From Corylus avellana (lineage: Eukaryota > Streptophyta > Magnoliopsida > Fagales > Betulaceae): DNA of 64,000 nucleotides. The notes below the pieces were generated by a model. It saw only the letters and a list, made by a program, of their open reading frames with translations, made no database searches and was not told the DNA's origin. The DNA lies in the NCBI RefSeq assembly GCF_901000735.1, contig NC_081550.1, positions 9,318,716 through 9,382,715 on the forward strand, written 5' to 3'. Shown one piece after another: positions 11,130 through 22,506 of the stretch (positions within the stretch are counted from its first letter, which is position 1; each line of letters starts with the position of its first letter). Made by a program: the position numbers and the translations under genes.

Positions 11130-11955
11130 TTAGCATTGGGAGTGATTTGATTGGTTTAGTTGTAATTCGCCTAGGGTCGAGGAACGCTTCTTTTGTTGTG
11201 AGTAATAACTGGATTCCAACTTGCAATCATCCTCAGCATCACGTTGCCTCTTAGATGGTTGAATACCATCTAATATCCTTTCAATTTTATTACAATCATC
11301 CTCTTCGGCTAAACATTTTGAATTGTCACCTTTTTCTTCACATTCATCCTCTCTAGTTGGAGAGTGAAAATATTCAATTTCGCTGTCGGAATATTGTAAA
11401 CAAAAATTAAAATCAACGTGGGTCAAACTTGGATGATCTTTGGCATTCTCTTCATGCTTGTGTATCAAATGAACTCCGCAGCTTTTAATGAACAACTCTA
11501 AACTCATTACAAACCTAACTTGCAGATTGTCCTCGTCTAACACAACAGGTTCTAAAACCAAGTACTCCAGCCATAAATGATTTAAGCAAAGTACACTTGG
11601 TAATTTTATAAATCTAGGTCTAGTCCTAATTTCTATACCTTTACAGCTGATCGCAAAACTCAAATCAACATAGTCTCCATATAGGTTGGCCCCGAGAATG
11701 GGTTCAAAAACAGCACAAAAAGCAATTCCTTTGATCTCATCCAAATATGGGAGCCCGTTAATATCCATTGCACATGAGTTACCGCCATATGAATTCTCCT
11801 TACGATGGCTGAACCAAGCTTTTGGTATCCTATTTCCCATAAATACAATTCCACCACCAGAATAGTCATTATAAGGTCCCTAGTAAACGAATAGCATCAA
11901 TTTTAAGAAGTAGAACCCATAAACCAAGGCACATAAAAATACATACAAAAGAGAG
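11130..11955 (-). CDS. TNL T2-A, last exon (C-JID and basic tail), cut by gap
   Basis: The last exon of a type 2 TNL runs 11879 (after a 'ttactag' acceptor) to a TAA at 11130, 250 codons including the stop, fully open. It encodes the post-LRR C-JID domain (GGGIVFMGNRIPKAWFSHRK, IKGIAFCAVFEPILG, HLWLEYLVLEPVVLDEDN, KSCGVHLIHKHEENAKDHP), which in TNLs packs beside the LRR and helps recognise the effector. A charged tail of about 70 residues follows, with basic clusters PSKRQR and QQKKR that look like a nuclear localisation signal. 11880-11955 is intron, ending in a GA repeat at the gap. The upstream exons lie in the gap or are missing, so whether the gene works is unknown. Confidence 0.8.
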
Positions 11956-12055
11956 NNNNNNNNNNNNNNNNNNNNNNNNNNNNNNNNNNNNNNNNNNNNN
12001 NNNNNNNNNNNNNNNNNNNNNNNNNNNNNNNNNNNNNNNNNNNNNNNNNNNNNNN
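11956..12055. other. Assembly gap of 100 N
   Basis: Exactly 100 N. The left side ends within the GA repeat of a T2 intron (the repeat is complete at 63842-63872). The right side resumes inside the hAT relic at the equivalent of about 4487. The gap thus joins two copies of the same block; its true length and content are unknown. Confidence 0.97.
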
Positions 12056-12325
12056 AAAAAGGTTAAAATGGTTATCTTGCAATCTACGAAAATGCTGAAA
12101 GACAAAAATAAGCCTACTTAATTTAAGTATAAAGAACAAAGAGTAAGGGCAAAATGGTAATTTTAGTCTCAAACAAAAAACCACCGAGTGCGGAATTGGT
12201 GATTATTAGGTAAAGATCTCCTGCAATATTAAAATAAATATTATTTAATTAATATTTAAATATTAAAAAAATAAGGCCCAATTTTAAAGTTTTGCCTAAG
12301 GTCCCAAATACATTGGCTCGCCCTG
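12056..12325. mobile_element. hAT-like relic, right part only (block B)
   Basis: Near-identical to 4487-4754, starting in mid-element because of the gap. It keeps the right terminus 'ttggctcgccctg', followed by tatgcact (12326-12333). Confidence 0.7.
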
Positions 12326-12333
12326 TATGCACT

Positions 12334-13773
12334 CCTCACCCTAAACCTGAGATGGACTCTAATAAACTAAGCATTTATTCTATGAAAGACATTCATTATA
12401 TATGAAAGACAATACTATCAAACTTACAATTATTCAAACATTTTAAGATTGTATTTAATTGTTGTGGGACAATTACGATAATAACATATTATTACGCTCC
12501 ACATCTGAAGTCTTGATGGCTCATCATTTCCGGCTAGGAGACTCATGAATCCTTTATTCAACATGATCAGTTGATAATTCAATAAAAGCATTACAAATTC
12601 GTTGATAGTTTGAGAAGAAAAATATAATTTTTTTATTTCCCAATAATTGAAAACTTCTTGTAAACCTAAGTTTACCCACTTTGGAGCCAATAGGAAGGTA
12701 ATGGGTACTTCCAAAACCTAATGTTGATATGTGCAGCTTGACCCACAACCTTAGTTAGTTGAGTTAAATTCATAAAATAAAAAAGCCTAATCAAGCAAAA
12801 TGGTGGGCTTCTCAATCATCTTTCACCTTGACAAAACCCCCCCTCTACATTTCCGAAAGAAAATCCCAAGAAACTCATTAGAGACCCCCCCACATATATG
12901 GGCAAATTTAAGCCCAATGTCAATTTTGGGAGTATTCTGAATTTCAGACAATTGGAAAGGGGTTCATTGTTTTCGATCAAACTTTGAAATATCAGCTCCA
13001 GGAATACTTACACGCAGAAGACATGCCCGGTCTAAAATCCTTCAAAACCCAAATAGACGATAATGTGATAGCTATCAGATATATTGAATTAAAAAAAAAA
13101 AACCCAAGAAACAAATGGATTTGTACGGTTTACCAAAAAAACCATTTAGAATTAATTAATTGGATTTCACGGGCAATATGAATCAGGCAGAGAACCCATT
13201 TCTCAAACAGAGCAAAAAAAATTGAAGAATTAAAATCTTCATGACTCATCAACGTGAATAGCATTATTATGTCTTTGAGAATATATTATAGAATTCAATC
13301 CTTTAATATACACACTCATATGTCATATATATAGTTTCATTCCAAATTCATTGAAATTTTGTCCAATTTTTCTATTCCGGTGCCTCCTCCATTCCAATTT
13401 GGTTTGAACTACCACATTTCAAGCACATAAATTAAAAATAATAATAAAATAATAAAATAAAGTATATTAAATTTTCATGACCCATCAACCATATATAATA
13501 ACACTATTATGTAATATGAAACTGAAAAAATGATCATAGATGTACTTACAGGCCGACCCCATCTAATTATTGTGATAGTGTGGAAGTGGCTTTCTCTCAA
13601 ATAGTTGGCTGCTCTGCACAAACTCGTTCAAAATCGAATGCTAAATATGTCCCACGCATCCTCATATATATGGAACCCCATTAATTTGTCATTTGCACCT
13701 AAAACGCCGTTTCCAAAATGAAAAACCCTGATACATAATTAAGTGGACAAATCAATATATCATAAGATAATTA
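12334..13773. other. Downstream flank of T1-B, no gene seen
   Basis: Near-identical copy of 4763-6215; by eye only single-base and homopolymer-length differences. It holds the same presumed 3' untranslated sequence and no other support for a gene. Confidence 0.6.
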
Positions 13774-15359
13774 CTAAGATCTACTACTACTACTAGCATC
13801 AACAGTGGGCAGGTAGGACCCAAAAACTGGAAATAGCGAGTGATTAATCAAAAACAAAATTAACAAGCATGAAGGGGGACTTACTGCAAAATAATTCCTG
13901 ATATGTAGTGGGTAAAAACTTAATTCCAAGTTGCAATCATCATCACCGTCACCATCACCATCACCATCATCACCACGACGCCTCTTCATGATAGTTGAAC
14001 ATTCTGAATTTTCAATTTCTTCATCCGATACATTAAATAGATACGCATGCCCTCCATGATTGCATATCAGTTGAACTCCCCAACTTTTAATGAACATTGA
14101 ACTCACTAAAAACCTAAATTGCATATTGTCATCTAGCATAAAAGAATCCAGAATCAAGTACTCTAGCCATACATGATCCGAGCCCAGAAAATGAAAGTTT
14201 CTCTTTCTCTCAATTTCTTTATATCTATTGCTCATCGTAAAATCAGCAAGAGCAAAGTCTCCGTTTGAGGGGACCCCAAGAATGGGTCCAATAACAGCAC
14301 ACAATGCAATTCCAATGAAATTATGCGAATATTGGAGTCCAATAATATGTATTTCACATGAGTTACCAAATGAACGCTCCTTACTATGGTTGAACCAATA
14401 TGGTATCGTATTTCCCAGAAATATAATTCCACCACCAAAGTCCCTAAAATGTACCTATTAAACAAATATCATGAATTCTCAAAACTATAACCCGTAATTA
14501 AACCAAGGCACATACAAACATATATACAAAAAAGAGAGAGAGCCATACCTTATTCCAAAAAGAATTTGCCACTAGATTAGGTATATTCACTCACATGTTA
14601 TAGCATTCGGACATTTCAACCCAATACAACTCTCGTAACTGTCATGTATTGAGTTAATCTTCTTTTGATATTTCTGGAAATCTTTCCAATGAAACACATC
14701 CTTTAGCATATACATATTCTATGTTTGGTGGAAGTTCTAGAATTTCTTGAAGTTGCTTACAATCCACCAATTCAAGCGACCTCAATCGAACACATCTTTT
14801 GATGCATGCATGCAGATTGATAATATCACTTCTTGATAGATCTAACCGAACTAAAGTGGAAAAGCAATTTAGTGTCCCAAAGAAATCTGATTTTGATAGG
14901 CACATACAATTACACAGATCCAAACTTTCCAATGCCAAAAGCCCAATTGAGGAACAACCGTCATCGGAAATGCATGAATTTGCTGGAGGTGTTGATAAGA
15001 ATAATTCTCTTTTTGAAGGAATTTCAGATTCCTTTGTTGGAAACTTAACAAGTTTTGAACAATTTCTGAGAGAGAGAAACTTTAGATGCTACAACTGAAG
15101 AATATTGCTACTTGGGAGATGCATAAGGTTTTCACAATGGTTTACATTTAATGTCAGGAAAGTTTTGAAGGCTTAAGCAACCATCAAGGTAAATCATTTT
15201 TAGAGATCTCAACTTGAGGCTTCTTGGCAAACTAATAAGGTTAGAGCATTTGGAAAATGATAGAATGATAAGTTTATCAAGGAATCCAACAGAGTCATGG
15301 ACCTTAACTAAACTTTTGCATCCATAAATGTGTAATTATTCTAAAATTGTTATCCTTGA
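13774..15359 (-). pseudogene. TNL pseudogene T1-B (split by a retrotransposon)
   Basis: Near-identical copy of T1-A. The C-JID exon is 14454 to 13885 and the LRR exon starts at 14549. It shares the stops of T1-A, including the TAA after the KED residues at 14654. The LRR exon is interrupted at 15359 by a 6-kb LTR element and resumes at 21383, reaching its 'ttacag' acceptor at 21453. It therefore was already a pseudogene when the retrotransposon landed. TIR and NB-ARC are absent, as in the other T1 copies. Confidence 0.88.
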
Positions 15360-16252
15360 TGAAAATTCTAAAACGACTCCAAACGATACATATTCAAATG
15401 TCTAGGTGATTCACAAATATTAAACGAAATAAGATTTGACCAAACAATTAATAATCAACCAAATACAGATATATAATGAAAAGCAAGAACACAGATATTT
15501 GGTTACGAAGAGGAAACCATTTAGAGAACTCTCTAAATGTAAAACCTCTCCGGGGCAGCCAAACCCAGGAAATCAATCCACTATAAGAAGAATAAGGAAT
15601 CCAAGAAGAATTACAAAACCTTTGCAATCGACTCTTCCTTGTACACGACAAGCGACCCACTTGACTTCTACCGCAGTAGCCCTTTCCAGAACATCTGGCA
15701 CAATTCTTCTATAAGATTTCCTTTCACCGGAACTCCGATTGACTTCACGTATTTAATCTTTACTCACATAAACTAGAACAATATCTCTCTCTAAGCTCTC
15801 TGTTTTTGCTCTAAAAATACGTACGTATAATAGGCAAAACAGATTGTTTAAAAAGAAAATAAACTAACAAATCAGCAGCCATGTCCAGACATGGATAAGT
15901 TGGTGTCCGGACATGGCTAGGGTTACATATGCGTAACCTAGTGGTGTCTGGACATCCAACTCTTGTGTCCGGACAGCCCATATAAAAAGGGCTTGCTGGA
16001 AATGGGGTCCGGACCCAGCTTCTGGCGGTCCGGACAGGCATTCTGGAAATGCTGTCCAGTCTCTATCCACAGCTCCGATCGATGGGCGTTTGTGGTCTGA
16101 TTGAGCTGAAATTTTGCAGGGACGTTCATGACACATGAATCTACATAATGAACGGTGGAGATTTGATTCTGAGCATTCTATATCAGTGTTTGAGCCTATG
16201 AACAGTAGCCTCTGCATTTTGGAACTGAATTAAGCCAACACAAGAAGTAACA
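15360..16252 (-). repeat. 3' LTR of the gag-only Copia-type element
   Basis: 893 bp, beginning tgaaaattct and ending aagtaaca in plus-strand reading. It matches the split LTR at 19089-21382 with scattered differences, so the insertion is not brand new. It contains several 'gtccggac' words. Confidence 0.9.
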
Positions 16253-17903
16253 AACTCCCCCTTTGGCAATTCAGTGACAAAACCAAAATGCCGAGCCAAT
16301 CCCATCATCTCCCCATATTTACTCATTTTTTTGTCACAGAATGACAAAAGGTCTTCATATTTCCTGAAACACTTCACAAAATACATCAAGGCATATGTGG
16401 AACAGGAATATAGAAATAAAACTCATGATCAAAAAAAATGACGTAGAATACAAGATCATGAACACACATCACCAAAAAACTCCCCCTCAACATATGACTC
16501 AATAATCAACAAGAAGCTAACAAAACAAAACATGTTTCTCCCCCTCAAAAGTCAAATGAACACACATGATACACACATCAATGACTCATATATTGCACAA
16601 TGAATATCCCAAACATGCTTCAAATATGCAAAATATACATGAGACTAGAAATTTCAAGAAACTCATATTGCTTAACCCAAGCAAAGAAAAATGTTCCATT
16701 CAACCCATGCTTGTGTGGTGTGTGTGTGTAAGCCATCCAAAGAGAAAAATTTTCAACTTAGAAAATGAGGAGAAAGTTTCACCACCACGAGGTTTTGATA
16801 AGTATATCAAATCAAAAGTCAAATCTTATCATACTGGGGCCTAGCCACTCTCATCCTATACATTTCTCTTTGTAATATATTTTACACAAGTTTGACACAG
16901 TGAAATAAATTCCTTTTGGAATATGATCTTTTGATTTTATTTGTTTTACTATCTTGTTTATTTTTCTCTTTGAGAAAGTGTCCTTAAACTTTTGGTGCTT
17001 ATCACAAAAGAGAAAGCAGGAATTTTTAAGCCCTAGGTTCAACTAGCATATGGTCAATTTGAAAAATATGACTTGTCAAAAACTTCATATGATTACCTAA
17101 CAGACCTCACAAATAAAGTGAAACAAAACCTCAATTTAAGCTTAAATGTGCACAAGAGATAAAGCATAGACAAAATGTACCACATAAGCTCAGGCTTTAA
17201 GTAATCACAAACACAAGTCCATTGACACAAATTTTATCTCATGCATATTAAGAACATTCCAAAATGCAAGGAATTAAATCCATAAAAAGCAACATGAGAA
17301 ATTAATGGACTATCTAGGTGCATAAGACAAAAGAAAGAAAAGAAAACAATCAAAGTAACATATTTTTGTCTTTTTGAAATTTTTCACAAAAGAATTACAC
17401 TTGAACGAAAACAAATGCAAAACAAACAAAAATGCAATGCATAAAGAAAAAAAATAACATGTTTGAATTGAGATTACAACAGGCAATACATGAATGTCCT
17501 TTACCATTAAACTTTCATCACATTTTATAGGTCCTACTACAAAATAATGATTTGGTTTAATAACTACTTCTAGGTCTTCACAAGACATTACACATTCATG
17601 AACACTTGATTAGCAAGTAGACAAAAATCTTGGTGGTCCGCACACAACATCTCATCTATAAGCCTTTCAAAGATCATAACATATGAATTTCTTGAAAAGT
17701 CCTTTATGAATATGCCTTAGAACAAGAATCTCCAAACAAATATGTATACACTCTTCACACAAAAAGTGTACCAAAAAAATTGCAATGCATAAACTAGAAA
17801 GCGAAAAACAAAAAAATGCAAAACAAAAAAAAACAACATGCTCTAGGATTTTCAAAAATAAGCAAAACAACAATTCCTAGACATGTTATTTACTCACCTA
17901 AAT
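16253..17903. other. Conserved non-coding internal region of the Copia-type element
   Basis: About 1.6 kb between the polypurine tract and the gag remnant, in the place where pol would be expected. It has no credible protein frame, yet closely matches 46069-47770 in the second element throughout. The missing pol is therefore a shared feature of a family and not separate decay. Confidence 0.7.
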
Positions 17904-18914
17904 TTAGGTGAGATCACTACCACTCCTCCTTAATAGGTGAATGGTATCGACCTTCCTAACCCAAACCTTCTTAACCCTAGGTACAGATTTGTGACTCTTG
18001 TCAAACTCATCTAACCTATATAACACTCCTTTCATCATTATGCATAGCCCCTCAAAACCTTTCCTAGAATATGAATTCTCACTCTTATGCTCACGAGGTC
18101 TCAACTTAAAACAGTTAGGTCGAATATGATCAACTTTGCCACAATGATGGCAGGTGTGGACAAATTTCGGAGAAGCTTGTCTCATATGAGGAGGGATATA
18201 CATATACTTAGATCTAGACAAACATGACTCTACACCACCTTTTTCTTTCTTAGGAGCAGCCTTTTTATTCCAAGGTCTTTGGGATTTCAACTTAGAACAA
18301 TTTGGTCTAATATGACCAATAATCCCACAATGGTGGCATGTAGGAATGAACCTTTGAGAAGATTGGTTCCTTGCAAGGTAAACAAAGTTGGAGTTGCTTC
18401 TAGGTAAAAAGTGCTCAACACGAGAGTACTTACCTTTCTTACCCTTCTTACCTCTTGAGGTCGCAGTAGCTGTTTTCTTCTTTTCTTATAAGACTTCTTT
18501 TCCTCTTCTTCTTGAGGAGTGAACAGCAACTAGCTTATACTTATCCAATGGCTTTTCCAAGTTTTCTGTTTCAACAAAAACTTTCTTGGAAGAAGAAGCA
18601 AGGTTAGAGGAATGAGCAATAATCTTGTCAAAATCAATCCAAGGTTTATCACACGTAGATTTTTGGGTATGCAAAATTTTGTCAAGATTATCATTAGAGA
18701 ATTTTTCCAATAGAGTTTTGGACTCCTTTAATTCATTTTCTAATGACTCAACTTTATTAGCAAGATCATGATTTTCAGATTTCAATGTTTTACACAAATC
18801 AAGAGAATCACTCAATTCACCAATTAGCTCATCTTTATCATGTTTAGCCTTTCTGAGTTTCTTTAGATTCTTGGAATTAATAACTTGTAGCTCAGAGAAT
18901 TTCACAAACAACAA
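17904..18914 (-). pseudogene. gag remnant with two CCHC zinc knuckles
   Basis: Three minus-strand frames form a degraded gag of a Copia-type element. The N-terminal part (18914 to about 18486) is a charged heptad-like coiled coil (KVESLENELKESKTLLEKF). The C-terminal part has two zinc-knuckle units: CHHCGKVDHIRPNC at about 18120-18160 and a related one at about 18300-18345. They lie about 190 bp apart as a diverged tandem duplication. The second element (47771-48523) has only one knuckle. A frameshift near 18290 and another near 18500 break the frame. The gag would bind the element's RNA if it were intact. Confidence 0.8.
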
Positions 18915-19074
18915 ATTATAAGTCTCCTAAAGATCAATTTCATTATCAGAATCACAATCAAAATAATACTGTTTATCAGAAGACATAATAGTTTCAAAAC
19001 AATCAAGAGTTTGGGACATCTAGAAAGTATATAGGATCACACTCAGGAATTTAATCCTTTGACAGAGTGAACCC

Positions 19075-19087
19075 GCTCTGATACCAA
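19075..19087 (-). other. Primer binding site for initiator tRNA-Met
   Basis: The minus strand reads TTGGTATCAGAGC one base inside the 5' LTR, the standard Copia primer binding site. It fixes the orientation of the element. The match to tRNA means complementarity here, not a tRNA gene. Confidence 0.9.
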
Positions 19088-19088
19088 T

Positions 19089-21382
19089 TGAAAATTCTAA
19101 AACGACTCCAAACGACACCTATTCAAATGTCTAGGTGATTCACAAATATTAAACGGAATAAGATCTGACCTAACAATTAATAATCAACCAAATACAGATA
19201 TGTAATGAAAAGCAAGAACACAGATATTTGGTTACAAAGAGGAAATTATTTAGAAAACTCTCTAAATGTAAAACCTCTCCGGGGCAACCAAACCCAGGAA
19301 ATCAATCCACTATAAGAAGAATAAGGAATATGATGTACAAATTTAATTGTACTCGCAAGCGCACGAGTCGTGTGCAATATAGTGTGTGTGCAAGTGCGAG
19401 GTCGATCCACAGGGAATTGTGTTTGTGAAATTTAATTTCTATCTAAATCAATTATATCTTAACCTAGTTCCGAATGATTTTGATTTTGAAAATAAGCTAA
19501 CATAAACTAAATAAAATAAAAATAATCAAAAGATAAACGACTAAGGTTTTAGAATTCACCTCACCAAATCAAAGCATACATTCTTATGTTTTCATTCATG
19601 CATCCGACAAACAATTAAACCCTATATATGTTCTATTGTTTTTTTATAAACCAATTGAATCATTCGATGAATCCATCTCTATTACAAATCACAACGAATA
19701 TCCAATTGAGATCAAATCATCCATTGTATCCGTAAATCACAATGGATATAAGTCTCAATCAAATCATTCGATGTATCCGTTGGATGAAACACAACGAATA
19801 TCCAACATTTTCATGATTTATAAACAACAATCAATCACAATTTTGTCACACAATTAAACTGAAACGAACATACATTACATTAAACGACGGATTTGTACGA
19901 ACGAAACATAAAAATATAAAACTAATCAATGGTGAGGCTTCATCTTCAACCTTAGTTGAAGAATTAGCCTCTCATGACAAAAGAAATCATAAAGAAACTA
20001 AATTACTTCATTAAAATTAAAAACTTACAAAAGAATTTGAGTTCCAAGTTACAAAAACCCAGAAAACACGGAAAGCAACCAAGAACGGCGCCCCCGGCGC
20101 GTCTTCGTCTGATCCCCCCTCAATTGTGAGGCTTAGAGGTTTATTTATAGGGCTTAGAAGAGTCCTAGAAACCCTAGTAATCCTAGGAATTTCGGAGATT
20201 TAAGTCCAAGCCCAATTAGGTTAAAGAAAACCTAAGCCCAAATCGGAATAGGATTCGCCCAAAATTGCGGTCCTATCTTGCGGCATGATTTTGGCCTTGC
20301 GGCGCTCCGAATTGGGAAAATTCTATTTCACCATGAATTGTAGTAGTTTGAGTTAGATTTCCAATGCCGCTTGAATCACCTCAATCGGATATCTGAGATG
20401 AAAGTTATGGTCAAAATACCGAGACGTATTCAGAATCCAATTTTGCATCCAATCCGATTTGACTTCAAATTGAGAAATTCCGAATTAATCCTTTCCTTTA
20501 TTTGATTAAACTTTAACCATGATTGGTTAAGCTTAACCATATCCTCTAGGTCTTCCCAATTTGCCCCTTTAAGCTTGGAATTTTTCTAGAAATGCTTTCT
20601 TTTCTTCCAAAAGCCTATAAAACAAAGAAAATACAAAAATGCAGTAAAATGTCCTAATTAACCAAAACCAAAGGATTAAAACATGCAAGTTAAGGGCTGA
20701 AAATATAAATATTTTAGCACTTATCAGAATACAAGAAGAATTACAAAACCTTTGCAATCTACTCTTCCTTGTACACGACAAGCGACCCACTTGACTTCTA
20801 CCGCAGTAGCCCTTTCCAGAACATCTGGCACAATTCTTCTATAAGATTTCCTTTCACCAGAACTCCGATTGGCTTCACGTATTTAATCTTTACTCACATA
20901 AACTAGAACAATATCTCTCTCTAAGCTCTTTGTTTTTGCTCTCAAAATACGTACGTATAATAGGCAAAACAGATTGTTTAAACAGAAAATAAACTAACAA
21001 ATCGGCAGCCATGTCCGGACATGGATAAGTTCGTGTCCGGACATGGCTAGGGTTACATATGCGTAACCTAGTGGTGTCCGGACATCCAACTCTTGTGTCC
21101 GGATAGCCCATATAAAAAGGGCTTGCTGGAAATGGGGTCCGGACCCAGCTTCTGGCGGTCCGGACAGGCATTTTGGAAATGTTGTCCAGTCTTGATCCAC
21201 AGCTCCGATCGATGTGCGTTTGTGGTCCGATTGAGCTGAAATTTTGTAGAGACGTTCATGACACATGAGTCTACATTATGAACGGTGGAGATTGGATTTT
21301 GAGTATTCTATATCAGTGTTTGAGCCTATAAACTGTAGCCTCTGCATTTTGGAACTAAATTATGCCAACACAAGAACTAACA
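19089..21382 (-). repeat. 5' LTR of the Copia-type element, split by a solo LTR
   Basis: The LTR sequence is in two parts, 19089-19330 and 20727-21382. After removing the nested insertion and one copy of its target duplication it is about the length of the 3' LTR (893 bp). Confidence 0.9.
19331..20726. mobile_element. Nested solo LTR, 1396 bp
   Basis: Begins TGATGTACAA and ends GCACTTATCA, with a perfect 5-bp duplication gaata at 19326-19330 and 20727-20731. It has no coding frame and no internal domain. Early words such as 'tactcgcaagcgcacgagtc' and 'gaggtcgatccacaggg' recall LTRs of abundant plant retrotransposons, probably Gypsy, from memory only. A solo LTR arises by recombination between the two LTRs of one element. 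Confidence 0.8.
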
Positions 21383-21453
21383 CTTGAAATATCAGGGATT
21401 GATGTTAGGAATTTATAGCTAGAAAATACCACAATCCTCATATTTTGGAAATT
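21383..21453 (-). pseudogene. T1-B LRR exon, detached 5' end
   Basis: Continuation of the T1-B LRR exon beyond the retrotransposon. It matches 7797-7864 (minus strand NFQNMRIVVF region) and ends at the same 'ttacag' splice acceptor. Upstream of it are an A-rich tract and the L1 fragment. Confidence 0.8.
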
Positions 21454-21580
21454 CTGTAAAAAGAAGAAAATAAAAAATAAAAAATAAAAAGGGAAAGGAA
21501 AGGGCATAAATTAGCTTCAAAAAAGTTTTCAGCATAATTTAAAACAAATAAATATATAAAATAATAATTGTACCATGAAT

Positions 21581-22135
21581 TCATTTCCAAAAATAATAAT
21601 TGTACCTTGAACACCAAGCATACTTAACAAAGTCAGCAGAAAAACCATCAGGGTCAGAGGTCTTATTGGCTTTCATGTGAAACAAAGTATCCCTTATTTC
21701 TTCTGCAACAACCTCCTTCTCCAACATGGTTGCCTTATCAGCAGAAATAGCACCAAGAAAAAGATGCCTAATTCGAGCAACTTTTGCTTCATTGAACTGC
21801 ATCTGATTAGTCCCTAATAGCTTCTTGTAAAAATTCTCAGCCACCAGCTTGATCTGTTCAACATCATCCACTCTATTGCCATGCTCATCCCACAAATGAG
21901 TGATAGTATTCTTAGCATTTAGGACCTTAAAAGAGCAATGGAAGAAACTATTATTCTGATCACCCAAATGCAGCCATTGATTCCTAGCCTTCTGCTTCAG
22001 GAAAGATTCCTCAGCCTTAGTTAAAGAAACATAAGCATGAAGACATTCCCTCTCCTTAAGCAAGCTGTCAGCCCCACCAAGAAAGCAATAACATCTTTTT
22101 GAGCTAGGTCAAGGTTATTAATTCTTTTCATCTGT
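21581..22135 (-). pseudogene. L1 LINE internal fragment (block B)
   Basis: The same fragment as in blocks A and D, and the most intact of the three. It is open for 160 codons (22063 to 21581), from LKERECLHAYVSLTKAEES through GDQNNSFFHCSFKVLNAKN to DPDGFSADFVKYAW, then runs into the repeated 'ggtacaattatt' words and stops. It corresponds to the linker before the reverse transcriptase domain. No catalytic domain is present. Confidence 0.8.
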
Positions 22136-22506
22136 CAATGTGTGAAGAAAGTTACAATGACCTATGTCGTTTGATCTCTGGTGTGCGAATTTTGCTTTAG
22201 GATCAGGTGCTGTCAAGCATGCAACAAAAGCTTGACAGTCTATGCAAGCAGGTGAATTATGCTAGGGATCACTCAGGTGGTAGGGGTATTCACCATGAAT
22301 GTGGAGTCATCTTGTAATGACGCTTTTGGTTCTGATCAGATCACATTCGTTGATTGTGGTTGTTGGTTGACTTCGTGTACTGTATAATGGGTTAGCGGTA
22401 ATAATTTATTTCTAACAATTTGTAAATGTACTATTAAATTGCAGCTAGTGAATGTCGTTGCTAAATCTCTTGAATTTTCCTTATTGAATCTTAAGTTTGG
22501 TTTCAG

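Larger units (their letters stand above)
15360..21382 (-). mobile_element. Non-autonomous Copia-type LTR element, gag only
   Basis: Complete by structure: 5-bp duplication cttga on both sides (15355-15359 and 21383-21387), LTRs beginning TG and ending CA, a polypurine tract (16253-16266, minus strand CCAAAGGGGGAGTT) and a primer binding site matching the 3' end of initiator tRNA-Met (19075-19087, minus strand TTGGTATCAGAGC). These put it on the minus strand. The LTRs are 15360-16252 and 19089-21382; the second holds a nested 1396-bp solo LTR. The internal region of about 2.8 kb encodes only a broken gag. No protease, integrase or reverse transcriptase is visible, so any movement would need enzymes from a relative. 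The target was an LRR exon that was already a pseudogene. Confidence 0.9.

Noticed and set aside
11869..12184. Frames running through the N blocks
   Set aside because: They cross unknown sequence, so their reading frame has no meaning.
19075..19087. tRNA-like words near the LTR
   Set aside because: They are the primer binding site of the retrotransposon. No cloverleaf or full tRNA sequence is present.
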